Below are positions 14,548 through 22,648 of a stretch of 38,283 nucleotides of DNA, piece by piece (positions within the stretch are counted from its first letter, which is position 1; every line of letters begins with the position of its first letter). The notes under the pieces are model-generated. The model saw only the letters and a program-made list of their open reading frames with translations, was not told the origin of the DNA and did no database searches. The DNA lies in assembly GCA_944322285.1 (NCBI GenBank), contig CALUOR010000036.1:1-38283 (forward strand), in the 5' to 3' direction. Both the position numbers and the translations under genes were made by a program. The stretch is from an uncultured Bacteroides sp. (lineage in GTDB: Bacteria > Bacteroidota > Bacteroidia > Bacteroidales > Bacteroidaceae).

Positions 14548-15675
14548 TTACAAGGAAACGACCTTCTCAAACCTTTCCAAGAACAAGTCCGCCTCGTCCA
14601 TCGTCAGGCACAGCGGCGGAAGCAGGCGGATGACGTTCGTGCCGCTGACACCCGTGAAGACCTTCTGCTCGTGCAGCAGGCGCGAACGCAATTCCTTGAT
14701 GGGCTGCTCGAACTCCATGCCTATCATCAGGCCCCGGCCACGCACTTCCTTTATCTGAGGCAGCTTCTTCAGTTCCTCCAAAAGGTGTGCGCCGACCTGT
14801 GCGGTATTCTCAATGAGACCCTCGCCTTCGATGACGTCCAGCACAGCCAAAGCTGCCGCGCAGGCCAGGTGATTGCCACCGAACGTAGTTCCCAGTTGAC
14901 CGTAGACGGGCTTGAACTCCGGGCTGATGAGCACGGCACCCATGGGGAAACCGTTGCCGATACCTTTTGCCACGGTTATCATGTCCGGACGGATGCCGGT
15001 GTATTGGTGGGCGAAGAACTTGCCGCTGCGGCCATATCCGCTCTGTATCTCGTCGAGGATGAGGACGGTGCCCGTCTGTGTACACTCCTCACGCAATGCC
15101 TGCATGAATGCCGTGTCGGGCACTTGGATGCCGCCTACGCCCTGGATGCCTTCGATGATGACGGCGCATACATCGCCTTTGCGAAGCTCTGTCTGCATAG
15201 CTTCGATGTCGTTCAAAGGCAGGTAAGTGACGTGTTGGTTGGCGTTGACGGGTGCGATAATCTTCGGATTGTCCGTCACTTCCACGGCCAGCGAGGTACG
15301 TCCGTGGAAGGCCTTGGCGAAGCTGACGATGCGTGTCCGTCCGTTGTGGAAGGAGGCCAGCTTCAAGGCGTTCTCGTTGGCTTCCGCACCGCTGTTGATG
15401 AGGAAGAGCTGATAGTCGTCATAACCGCAGACCTTGCCCAGGCGTTCGGCCAGTTGTTGCTGGAGCTTGTTAATCACTGAATTGGAGTAGAAGCCCAAAG
15501 TGGCTACTTGCTTGCTTATCATTTCCACATAGTGCGGATGGGCATGGCCGATGGAGATGACGGCATGGCCTCCGTAGAGGTCGAGGTACTCCGTGCCTTG
15601 TTCGTCCCATACGTGGCAGCCTTTGCCCCGCACGATGTTGATGTCGAATAAAGGATATACGTCGAAAAGTTTCAT
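14548..15675 (-). CDS. argD: Acetylornithine (N-acylornithine) aminotransferase
   Basis: A 375-residue class III PLP aminotransferase of arginine biosynthesis, converting N-acylglutamate semialdehyde and glutamate to N-acylornithine and 2-oxoglutarate in the cytoplasm. Motifs: NSGAEANENALKLA (PLP phosphate site), FHGRTSLA, LILDEIQSGYGRSGK with Asp208 contacting the PLP pyridine, and the Schiff-base Lys237 in TVAKGIGNGFPMGAV. Length is normal. In Bacteroides the pathway is known to use N-succinyl rather than N-acetyl intermediates at the transcarbamylase step, so the natural acyl group here may be succinyl (established for relatives, not visible here). It lies 17 bp after argC on the same strand. 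Confidence 0.95.
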   Translation of the reverse strand: MKLFDVYPLFDINIVRGKGCHVWDEQGTEYLDLYGGHAVISIGHAHPHYVEMISKQVATLGFYSNSVINKLQQQLAERLGKVCGYDDYQLFLINSGAEANENALKLASFHNGRTRIVSFAKAFHGRTSLAVEVTDNPKIIAPVNANQHVTYLPLNDIEAMQTELRKGDVCAVIIEGIQGVGGIQVPDTAFMQALREECTQTGTVLILDEIQSGYGRSGKFFAHQYTGIRPDMITVAKGIGNGFPMGAVLISPEFKPVYGQLGTTFGGNHLACAAALAVLDVIEGEGLIENTAQVGAHLLEELKKLPQIKEVRGRGLMIGMEFEQPIKELRSRLLHEQKVFTGVSGTNVIRLLPPLCLTMDEADLFLERFEKVVSL

Positions 15676-15692
15676 ATGAATGAAGAATTTTT

Positions 15693-16661
15693 TTAAAACG
15701 CGCTCGGTTTCAGTCTCAGCCCCACCGTCTCCTCTAAGTTAAACATCAGATTCATGTTGTGAACGGCCTGGCCGCTGGCACCTTTCAGCAGGTTGTCGAT
15801 GCAGGAGATGATGAGCAGCTTGTCGCCGTGCTTCTCTAAGTGGAGGAGGCACTTGTTGGTGTTCACCACCTGCTTCAGGTCGATGTTCTTGTCCACCACG
15901 TGCGTGAAGGAGTCTTCCGCATAATATTCTTCGTAGATACGCGTCAGTTCCTCGATGCTGCATTTGTTCTTCACCACGATGGTGGCAAAGATGCCGCGCG
16001 GGAATGCGCCCCGGTAGGGGATGAAGTCTATCTCCGAGTGGAAGCTGTTTTGCAACTGCTGTAAGGATTGCTTGATTTCGGGCACGTGTTGATGCTCGAA
16101 CGCCTTGTAGACGCTCAGGTTGTTGTCGCGCCAGCTGAAGTGGCTGGTTGCGCCCGGTTTGACACCCGCACCGGTGCTGCCCGTGATGGCGTTCACCGTG
16201 ATGTCGTCGTTCAGCATCAGGTGTTTGGCCAAGGGGAGCAGTCCTAACTGGATGCAGGTGGCGAAGCAGCCGGGATTGGCCACGTGCTGCGCCTTGCAGG
16301 TGGCGCGGCGGTTCAACTCGGGCAGTCCGTAGACGAAGTCGTTGCCCTCGGCCTTCAGGCGGTAATCCATGGAGAGGTCTATCACCTTCAAGCCTTCGGG
16401 CAGATTGTGGCTGTCCATAAACTTGCGCGTGTCGCCATGGGCGGTGCAGAAGAAAAGGCAGTCTATCTCGTCCAAGGGGAGTTGGTCGGTGAAGCGGATG
16501 TCCGTTTCGCCATACAGTCCCTCGTGTACGTCGGTCACACGGTTGCCCGCATTGCTGCCGCTGTTGATGAAGGCGATTTCCGCCTCCGGGTGGTTGATGA
16601 GCAGGCGGATGAGCTCGCCGGCCGTATAGCCTGCGCCGCCTATAATTCCTATCTTTATCAT
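15693..16661 (-). CDS. argC: N-acetyl-gamma-glutamyl-phosphate reductase
   Basis: A 322-residue NADPH-dependent reductase forming N-acylglutamate semialdehyde. The N-terminus has the Rossmann motif GIIGGAGYTAGELIRLL; catalytic Cys132 is in the conserved VANPGCFATCIQLG; the segment ITGSTGAGVKPGA follows, and the later CSIEELTRIYEEYYAEDSF and SCIDNLLKGASGQAVHNMNL belong to the dimerisation/C-terminal part. Length and order are normal. Its start lies 2 bp after the PspC gene and its stop 17 bp before argD, so the genes are cotranscribed. Confidence 0.95.
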   Translation of the reverse strand: MIKIGIIGGAGYTAGELIRLLINHPEAEIAFINSGSNAGNRVTDVHEGLYGETDIRFTDQLPLDEIDCLFFCTAHGDTRKFMDSHNLPEGLKVIDLSMDYRLKAEGNDFVYGLPELNRRATCKAQHVANPGCFATCIQLGLLPLAKHLMLNDDITVNAITGSTGAGVKPGATSHFSWRDNNLSVYKAFEHQHVPEIKQSLQQLQNSFHSEIDFIPYRGAFPRGIFATIVVKNKCSIEELTRIYEEYYAEDSFTHVVDKNIDLKQVVNTNKCLLHLEKHGDKLLIISCIDNLLKGASGQAVHNMNLMFNLEETVGLRLKPSAF

Positions 16662-16663
16662 AA

Positions 16664-16876
16664 TTATCGTTGGTATCTGTTAGGTTCTTCGGGGATAATA
16701 AGCAACAGGATGACGTAGATGATGGCACCGGTGATGATGGCGGTACATACGCTCAAGATGGCGTAAATCACACGCACAAGCGTTGGGTCCATCCCGAAAT
16801 AATTGGCCAGCCCGGCACATACACCGGACAGCATGCGTCCCGTGCGGGGACGGTAGAGTCTCTTGGGTTCGTCCAT
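16664..16876 (-). CDS. PspC-domain small membrane protein
   Basis: A 70-residue protein with the PspC pattern: RTGRMLSGVCAGLANYFGMDP followed by TLVRVIYAILSVCTAIITGA and a second hydrophobic stretch IIYVILLLIIPE, giving one or two membrane helices. PspC proteins take part in phage-shock-type envelope stress responses; stand-alone small versions are common in Bacteroidetes. It sits inside the arginine operon, between argG and argC, with 2 bp to argC, so it should be cotranscribed, although a link to arginine synthesis is not evident. Array C lies in the 225-bp gap upstream. Confidence 0.85.
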   Translation of the reverse strand: MDEPKRLYRPRTGRMLSGVCAGLANYFGMDPTLVRVIYAILSVCTAIITGAIIYVILLLIIPEEPNRYQR

Positions 16877-16914
16877 GGAATGAAGGTTGTTTATGGTTTA
16901 TAAATGTTTACACA

Positions 16915-17024
16915 CGGATGATTGTAAGAACAAAGCCGGATGATTGTGGGAACAAAGCCACACTATTGTAGGAACAAAGCCGGATGATTCCTACAACAAA
17001 GCCGGATGATTGTCCGCTCCTCCC
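16915..17024. repeat. 22-nt-period tandem array C
   Basis: Units begin at 16915, 16937, 16959, 16981 and 17003, exactly 22 nt apart. Each starts with CGGATGATT (CACACTATT in the third) and the first four end with ACAAAGC. The array is in the gap between argG and the PspC gene, within the arginine operon, and would be transcribed. Confidence 0.9.
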
Positions 17025-17101
17025 GAAATCCGCCTACAGATACTTCTGAGGCGGGTGGGGAGCAGTTCGGGTATCATTCTGTTTCCTTTACAAACGGTGG
17101 C

Positions 17102-18304
17102 TTATTCCATCTCGTCCTTATGGCAGGCGTAGTAGGCGCGGAGCGGGGTCGAGAGCACCTTGATGAAGCCCTTGGCGTCCCCGGCTGTCCAGCCCTTCTG
17201 CATTTCGCCGTATTCGCCGAACTTGTTCTTCACCAGGTCATCCTCGCTTTCCACGCCCACGGTGTGGAAGCCGTAGGGACGAAGCTCCAGGATGGCGGTG
17301 CCGTTCACGTTGCGCTGGCTGGAGGTGAGCATGGCCTCGATGTCGCGCATCACCGGCTCTAAGTATTCGCTCTCGTGCAGGAACATGCCATACCAGTTGG
17401 CCACCTGATCCTTCCAATACTGCTGCCATTTGCTCAGTGTGTATTTCTCCAAGAAGCGGTGCGCGCCGATAATCAGCATGGGAGCGGCGGCCTCGAAGCC
17501 CACACGACCCTTGATGCCGATGATGGTGTCGCCCACGTGCATGTCGCGCCCTATGGCGTAGGCCGCGCCAATCTCCTCTACTTTCTGGATGGCCTTGATG
17601 GGGTCGTCGTAGCGTTCGCCGTTGATGGCTTTCAATTCGCCCTGCTCGAAGGTGAGGCGCAGTTGCTCGGTACCTTCCTTGGTGCAATGCTTCAGGTAGG
17701 CGGTCTCCGGCAAGCCTTGTGCCGAGTCGAGGATTTCGCCTCCGCAGATGCTTGTGCCCCAGATGCCTACGTTGTACGAATACTTCAGCTTGGCGAAGTC
17801 GGCGGCAAAGCCGTGCTTGTTCAGGTAGTCAATCTCCTCCTGACGGCTCAGGGCCATGTCGCGGGTCAGCGTGATAATCTCCACGCCCGGTGCCATCACC
17901 AGGAAGGTCATGTCGAAACGCACCTGGTCGTTGCCTGCACCCGTTGAGCCGTGGGCGATGGCGTCCGCACCGATTTCGTTGGCATAGCGTGCGATGGCCA
18001 GTGCCTGGAAGATGCGCTCGGAACTGACGGAGATGGGGTAGGTGCCGTTACGCAACACGTTGCCATACACCATGTACTTCAGGCTCTTCTCGTAATACTC
18101 GTGCGTCACGTCGAGGGTGACATACTTCGTTGCGCCCAGCTTGTAGGCGTTCTCCTCGTTGGTCTTGAGTTGCTCGGCACTGAATCCGCCTGTGTTGGCG
18201 CAAGCCGCATGTACTTCGTATCCTTTCTCCTTGGCCAGATACATCACGGTGAACGATGTGTCCAGCCCGCCGCTGAAGGCGACTACTACTTTCTTTCTTT
18301 CCAT
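17102..18304 (-). CDS. argG: Argininosuccinate synthase
   Basis: A 400-residue enzyme joining citrulline and aspartate with ATP to argininosuccinate. The N-terminus carries the ATP-binding PP-loop VVAFSGGLDTSFTVMYLA, followed by GYEVHAACANTGGF, and later IAHGSTGAGNDQVRFD, which binds citrulline and aspartate, and VGDTIIGIKGRVGFEAAAPM. The length matches the short bacterial argG type. It lies between a GNAT gene and the PspC gene, all on the minus strand; a large inverted repeat separates it from the GNAT gene. Confidence 0.95.
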   Translation of the reverse strand: MERKKVVVAFSGGLDTSFTVMYLAKEKGYEVHAACANTGGFSAEQLKTNEENAYKLGATKYVTLDVTHEYYEKSLKYMVYGNVLRNGTYPISVSSERIFQALAIARYANEIGADAIAHGSTGAGNDQVRFDMTFLVMAPGVEIITLTRDMALSRQEEIDYLNKHGFAADFAKLKYSYNVGIWGTSICGGEILDSAQGLPETAYLKHCTKEGTEQLRLTFEQGELKAINGERYDDPIKAIQKVEEIGAAYAIGRDMHVGDTIIGIKGRVGFEAAAPMLIIGAHRFLEKYTLSKWQQYWKDQVANWYGMFLHESEYLEPVMRDIEAMLTSSQRNVNGTAILELRPYGFHTVGVESEDDLVKNKFGEYGEMQKGWTAGDAKGFIKVLSTPLRAYYACHKDEME

Positions 18305-18311
18305 AATCTAT

Positions 18312-18428
18312 AAAAGCCCCTCCCCGGCCCTCCCCCGTAGGGAGGGAGAAAGGGCATGTTTTTTTGAATTATATAATTAATGTATGGTGTCTTCCCCCTC
18401 CCTACGGGGGAGGGAGGGGTGGGGCTTT
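18312..18428. repeat. GC-rich inverted repeat between GNAT and argG
   Basis: The left arm 18312-18346 and the right arm 18396-18428 are near-perfect reverse complements of about 33 bp with one small internal mismatch block. Each arm contains its own smaller palindrome (CCCTCCCCCGTAGGGAGGG-like). Between the arms lie about 50 AT-rich bases. This resembles the dispersed, hairpin-forming intergenic repeats of Bacteroides genomes; it could attenuate or process the operon transcript. Confidence 0.8.
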
Positions 18429-18984
18429 ATATTTTGTCTTCCTCATGCAACGCCGGGTCATACAACATCGCCGTGCAGATGCAGAACTTACGGTTCTTGG
18501 CCACCAGAATGTCGTGGTTAATGCAACCCTCGCATCCCTTCCAGAAGGCGTCGTCGTCCGTCAACTCGTTGAAGGTGACAGGCACATAGCCCAACTCGGT
18601 GTTCATCTTCATCACCGCCGCCCCGCTGGTGAGGCTGAATATCTTCGCCCAGGGCCAACGCAGGCGTGCCAGGCGGAACGAGGCTTGCTTGATGCGCTTG
18701 GCCAGTCCGATGCCTTGATACTTGGGGTGTACGATGAGGCCCGACGTGGCCACGTATTGCTTGTTGCCCCAACTCTCGATGTAGCTGAATCCGGCAAACT
18801 CCGTGCCGTGCAGGGCGATGATGGCTTTGCCTTCCTTCATCTTGGTGGCTACATATTCGTGCGTACGCTCGGCGATGCCCGTGCCGCGCTTCTTGGCGGC
18901 CTCGCGGATGGTGTCGAGTATGGTGTCTACATAAACTTCATGGGAGGCGTCTGCCACCATGACTTCTATTTCCTTTACGTCCAT
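18427..18984 (-). CDS. GNAT N-acetyltransferase of the arginine cluster
   Basis: A 185-residue GNAT-fold acyltransferase. The acyl-CoA-binding motif A is GLIVHPKYQGIGLAKRIKQA (core Q-G-I-G-L-A), preceded by the strand FAGFSYIESWGNKQYVATSG; later residues (LGYVPVTFNELTDDDAFWKGC) complete the fold. Lying between argR and argG, it is a good candidate for the first enzyme of the pathway, an N-acyl (acetyl or succinyl) glutamate synthase, because no classical argA or argJ is present. From memory, the Bacteroides orthologue at this position has been linked to arginine synthesis. The exact substrate is inference. Its stop lies near the end of a large inverted repeat. Confidence 0.8.
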   Translation of the reverse strand: MDVKEIEVMVADASHEVYVDTILDTIREAAKKRGTGIAERTHEYVATKMKEGKAIIALHGTEFAGFSYIESWGNKQYVATSGLIVHPKYQGIGLAKRIKQASFRLARLRWPWAKIFSLTSGAAVMKMNTELGYVPVTFNELTDDDAFWKGCEGCINHDILVAKNRKFCICTAMLYDPALHEEDKI

Positions 18985-19014
18985 TTCTACTTATTCTATA
19001 TCAATCTTTATGGT

Positions 19015-19494
19015 TTAAACATTCGGTATGGTCTCAGACAAGAAAGCGCGGATGTCCTCGTGCGCGGCCCCTTCGTCCAACACCAGCATGATGGTGTCAT
19101 CGCCGGCGATGGTGCCCAGGATGTGGTTGCATTCGCGGTTGTCTATGTCGTAGGCGATGCTGCTGGCATAGCCCGGGCGGGTGCGGATGACGGCAATGTT
19201 GCGCGAGAATTGCAGCGACACGAAGCCCGTCGACCTCATCATCTCGCCTGCGCTTTGGTGGGTCGTGCGTTTATATAAGATGTCGTTGGGCAACACATAC
19301 ACGTACTTCCCGTTCGTATTGGCGGCCTTGGCCACCTTGAGCTGCTTCAAGTCGCGCGACAGGGTAGCCTGGGTCAACTCGAATCCCTCCTTGCTCAAGG
19401 CTTGGAGCAACTCTTCCTGCGAGCCTATTTCCTTGCTCGAGATAATCATCTTGATGGCATCCAACCGGTTGGCTTTCTTCTTCATCTTCTGCAT
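19015..19494 (-). CDS. argR: Arginine repressor ArgR
   Basis: A 159-residue ArgR/AhrC regulator: an N-terminal winged helix (RLDAIKMIISSKEIGSQEEL, then LLQALSKEGFELTQATLSRDLKQL) and a C-terminal oligomerisation and arginine-binding domain with GTIAGDDTIMLVLDEGAA, the conserved GTxAGDDT motif. Length is normal. It binds DNA with arginine as co-repressor. It is the first gene of the arginine operon on the minus strand; the GNAT gene starts 30 bp after its stop. Upstream at 19541-19553 and 19583-19603 are palindromic ATGCAT-rich sites that look like its own operators, with a TATTTTTG promoter at 19514-19521. Confidence 0.95.
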   Translation of the reverse strand: MQKMKKKANRLDAIKMIISSKEIGSQEELLQALSKEGFELTQATLSRDLKQLKVAKAANTNGKYVYVLPNDILYKRTTHQSAGEMMRSTGFVSLQFSRNIAVIRTRPGYASSIAYDIDNRECNHILGTIAGDDTIMLVLDEGAAHEDIRAFLSETIPNV

Positions 19495-19513
19495 ATTTAT
19501 TCTTAATAGGGCG

Positions 19514-19521
19514 CAAAAATA
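19514..19521 (-). promoter_or_regulatory. -7 element of the arginine operon
   Basis: TATTTTTG on the minus strand, 20 bp before the argR ATG at 19494. Confidence 0.6.
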
Positions 19522-19540
19522 GGGAATATTTTTGAAAATG

Positions 19541-19603
19541 TATGCATATATGCGGTTTTTTTATTGTTTTATACTATTTTTCTGCATATTATATGCATAT
19601 ATG
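19541..19603. promoter_or_regulatory. Candidate ARG boxes
   Basis: TATGCATATATGC (19541-19553) and a longer palindromic run from 19583 to 19603 (TGCATATTATATGCATATAT) flank a T-rich stretch just upstream of the argR promoter. Two ATGCAT-centred palindromes about 45 bp apart fit a hexameric ArgR binding two boxes (inference). Confidence 0.45.
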
Positions 19604-19630
19604 TCAAACTCATGCCTTTCAAAAAGGAAT

Positions 19631-19696
19631 GCCTTTCTTTCGACAAGGCACGGCTTTTCTTTCGCAAAAGCATTGTCTTTCTTTCGAGAAGATAAC
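19631..19696. repeat. 22-nt-period tandem array E
   Basis: Three units share CTTTCTTTCG or TTTTCTTTCG, starting at 19631, 19653 and 19675, exactly 22 nt apart; a truncated unit with ATGCCTTTC lies upstream at about 19612, 18 nt out of register. It lies between the divergent arginine operon and GH106 gene, next to the ARG boxes. Confidence 0.8.
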
Positions 19697-19771
19697 GGCC
19701 AAACTTGCACGAAAATCAAAAAACATAAGATTAGCATCAAAAGCAAGTAGACTTGTTTGAAAAATAGTTGC

Positions 19772-19779
19772 TATATTTG
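19772..19779 (+). promoter_or_regulatory. -7 element of the GH106 gene
   Basis: TATATTTG, 32 bp before the ATG chosen at 19804. Confidence 0.55.
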
Positions 19780-19803
19780 TCGCAATCAATAAATGTATAT
19801 ATC

Positions 19804-22563
19804 ATGAAAAACAAGAGATTGCTAACTTATCTCATGGCCTTGGGCGTATGCGGCACAATAGGTGCGCAAACCGTAACGTGGCCTGAAATAAAGACAGAAG
19901 CCAAAGCATCCGCCCGCTGGTGGTGGATGGGAAGTGCGGTAGACGAACAAAACCTGACCCGCAACCTGGAGGAATATGCCCGGGCCGGCATGGGATCCAT
20001 GGAAATTACTCCCATTTATGGCGTGCAGGGCAACGAAGCACGCGACATTGATTTCCTTTCGCCCCGCTGGATGGAAGTGCTGCGCTACACAGAGAGCGAA
20101 GCTGCCCGGCTGGGGATGCTGATCGACATGAACACGGGCACCGGATGGCCTTTTGGCGGACCGGAAGTATCCATTGAGGATGCCGCCTGCCGCCTGCTCA
20201 TCGAAGAATATCATTTGAAGAAAGGCCAACGCTTAGAGCAAACGATAGAGACTTCGGACGAAAAGCAGAAGCCCTACGCCGTCTTAGAGCGTCTGATGGC
20301 TTTCTCTACGGATGGGAAATGCCTGGATTTGACCGATAAAGTGAAGGATGGAAAGCTGGATTGGAAAGCCCCGCGGGGTGAATGGCGCCTGATAGCCGCC
20401 TTTTGTGGCAAAACCCGCCAGCAGGTGAAACGTGCGGCTCCGGGTGGCGAGGGCTATGTGATGAATCATTTCTCACGCGGAGCGGTAGAGCGTTATTTGG
20501 CACGTTTCGACAAAGCCTTTGAGGAGACGGGCACCCAAACTTTCCCGCACAATTTCTTCAATGACTCCTACGAAGTTTATGGGGCCGACTGGACTACCAA
20601 TCTATTTGATGAATTCCTGGCTCGCCGGGGCTATAAGCTGGAAGAGCACTTGCCGGAGTTCCTCATGGAGGATAGCGTACGGACGGACGAAGCACGCCGC
20701 ATCATATCCGATTATCGCGAGACGCTGGGCGAGATGCTACGTGAAAATTTCACCGCCCAATGGACAGAGTGGGCACACAAGCACGGCTCTCAGACCCGTA
20801 ACCAGGCACATGGATCCCCCGGCAATCTGATAGATATTTATGCCACAGTGGATGTGCCCGAGTGCGAAGGCTTCGGCCTCTCGGACTTCGGCATCAAAGG
20901 CTTGCGCAAGGATTCCCTGACCCGTCCCAACGACTCCGACCTCTCGATGCTGAAATATGCCTCCTCGGCCGCCCATATCTCCGGCAAACCACTTACCTCG
21001 TCGGAAACATTTACCTGGCTCACCGAGCATTTCCGCACATCCCTTTCGCAATGCAAGCCCGACATCGACTTGATGTTCGTGTCGGGTGTCAACCATACCT
21101 TCTTTCACGGCACCACCTATTCGCCTGCCGATGCAGCTTGGCCCGGCTGGAAGTTTTATGCCACGGTAGACATGAGCCCAACGAACAACATCTGGCGTGA
21201 TGCCCCGGCCTTCTTTAATTACATCGCCCGGTGTCAGAGCTTTTTGCAGATGGGCAAGCCGGATAATGATTTTCTGGTTTATCTGCCCGTGTATGATATG
21301 TGGCAAGAGCAAGGCGGACGTCTCTTGATGTTCGACATCCATAAGATGGCCGAGCGTGCGCCCCGATTCATCGAGGCCGTACACCGCATCAACGATGCCG
21401 GCTATGACATGGATTACATCTCTGATAATTTTGTCCGTACTTTGACCTTCGCGGATGGCGAGTTGGAGACTTCGGGCGGAAGCCGCTACAAAGCTTTGGT
21501 AGTGCCCGGTGCCCGACTGATGCCCGCCGATGTATTGGCCAAATTGCTCCAGTTGGCTAAGGAAGGAGCTACCATTGTCTTCCTCGACCAATATCCCGAA
21601 GATGTGCCCGGCTATGGCAATCTGGAAGCACGCCGCGCTGACTTCAAGAAGACATGGAGCGAAATGGAAACCTTGCAAAAATCCGGTGAGGGTCATATTC
21701 TCTTCGGCACCGATTATGCCAAGACATTGGCGCAAACATCGGCCAAACCCGAAGTGATGAAAACCAACTTTGATTTAAGCTGCATCCGCCGCACCAATGC
21801 CGATGGCTATCATTACTTTATCTCCGCACTGACCGATAAGGACACGGAGGCATGGATACCCCTTTCCGTCAAGGCTCGCTCGGTGATGTTTTACAATCCC
21901 ATGGACGGCACTTCGGGCAAGGCCCGCATCCGCCAAAGTGGAGACAAGACGGAAGTATTCGTCCAATTACGTTCGGGAGAATCCATCATCTTGAAGACCT
22001 TTACCGATGCCGATGTGCAAGTGGCCGACTGGGCTTATACCGCTCCTGCGGACAAGGCCATACGCTTAGATGGCAAGTGGGGCTTGCGTTTCGTACAGAG
22101 TGCTCCGGAGGTGGCTCATGTGCCCGACTCCGTATCCTTAGGCTCGTGGACAGACCTGAACTTTGAGGGCGCACGCACCACGATGGCCACGGCTTGCTAC
22201 ACTACGACCTTCACCTTGGACAATCCGGCCGCATTCGCCGATTGGGAATTAATCTTGGGCGATGTCCGCGAGAGTGCCCGTGTGCGCATCAACGGAGTGG
22301 AGGTGACAACCCTTTGGGCCGTGCCCTTCCGTTGCAACGTTGGCAAATATCTCCGTCCGGGTGAAAATATACTCGAAGTGGAAGTGACCAACCTGCCCGC
22401 TAACCGCATCTCCGATATGGATAAGCAGGGCGTGAAGTGGCGCATCTTCAAGGACATCAACATTGCCGCCTTAGGCTATAAGAAAGGTGACTATGCCGGA
22501 TGGACATCCGTGCCGAGCGGCTTGCTGGGACCTGTCGAGTTAATACCGCTGAAGACAGAATAA
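19804..22563 (+). CDS. GH106 alpha-L-rhamnosidase
   Basis: A 919-residue secreted glycoside hydrolase of family GH106, which removes alpha-linked L-rhamnose from plant polysaccharides such as rhamnogalacturonans. I chose the ATG at 19804 because it gives a clean signal peptide (MKNKRLLTYLMALGVCGTIG); an in-frame start at 19768 would place 12 extra residues before it. Family landmarks are ARWWWMGSAVDEQNL (residues about 38-52), GMGSMEITPIYGVQG and IDMNTGTGWPFGGPEV in the N-terminal catalytic barrel; the C-terminal 130 residues (LGSWTDLNFEG to the end, with DVRESARVRINGVEV) form a galactose-binding-like jelly roll. It is 85 bp upstream of a rhamnogalacturonan lyase and near the rhamnose operon, which fits rhamnose release. 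Confidence 0.88.
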   Translation: MKNKRLLTYLMALGVCGTIGAQTVTWPEIKTEAKASARWWWMGSAVDEQNLTRNLEEYARAGMGSMEITPIYGVQGNEARDIDFLSPRWMEVLRYTESEAARLGMLIDMNTGTGWPFGGPEVSIEDAACRLLIEEYHLKKGQRLEQTIETSDEKQKPYAVLERLMAFSTDGKCLDLTDKVKDGKLDWKAPRGEWRLIAAFCGKTRQQVKRAAPGGEGYVMNHFSRGAVERYLARFDKAFEETGTQTFPHNFFNDSYEVYGADWTTNLFDEFLARRGYKLEEHLPEFLMEDSVRTDEARRIISDYRETLGEMLRENFTAQWTEWAHKHGSQTRNQAHGSPGNLIDIYATVDVPECEGFGLSDFGIKGLRKDSLTRPNDSDLSMLKYASSAAHISGKPLTSSETFTWLTEHFRTSLSQCKPDIDLMFVSGVNHTFFHGTTYSPADAAWPGWKFYATVDMSPTNNIWRDAPAFFNYIARCQSFLQMGKPDNDFLVYLPVYDMWQEQGGRLLMFDIHKMAERAPRFIEAVHRINDAGYDMDYISDNFVRTLTFADGELETSGGSRYKALVVPGARLMPADVLAKLLQLAKEGATIVFLDQYPEDVPGYGNLEARRADFKKTWSEMETLQKSGEGHILFGTDYAKTLAQTSAKPEVMKTNFDLSCIRRTNADGYHYFISALTDKDTEAWIPLSVKARSVMFYNPMDGTSGKARIRQSGDKTEVFVQLRSGESIILKTFTDADVQVADWAYTAPADKAIRLDGKWGLRFVQSAPEVAHVPDSVSLGSWTDLNFEGARTTMATACYTTTFTLDNPAAFADWELILGDVRESARVRINGVEVTTLWAVPFRCNVGKYLRPGENILEVEVTNLPANRISDMDKQGVKWRIFKDINIAALGYKKGDYAGWTSVPSGLLGPVELIPLKTE

Positions 22564-22566
22564 GGC

Positions 22567-22583
22567 AGTGGGTTATCCCCACT
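22567..22583 (+). terminator. Weak stem-loop after the GH106 gene
   Basis: AGTGGG pairs with CCCACT around TTATC, 4 bp after the stop. No T-run follows, so partial termination or mRNA-end stabilisation is more likely than a full stop before the lyase gene. Confidence 0.3.
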
Positions 22584-22648
22584 AACGCTGGTGGGTCATT
22601 CTCATTCGAAGAGAGTTTTATTAATATATGTAAAGAAAGATATTGGCA

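Noticed and set aside
14398-15480. Plus-strand open frame of 360 codons
   Set aside because: Antisense to argD, which has all catalytic motifs.
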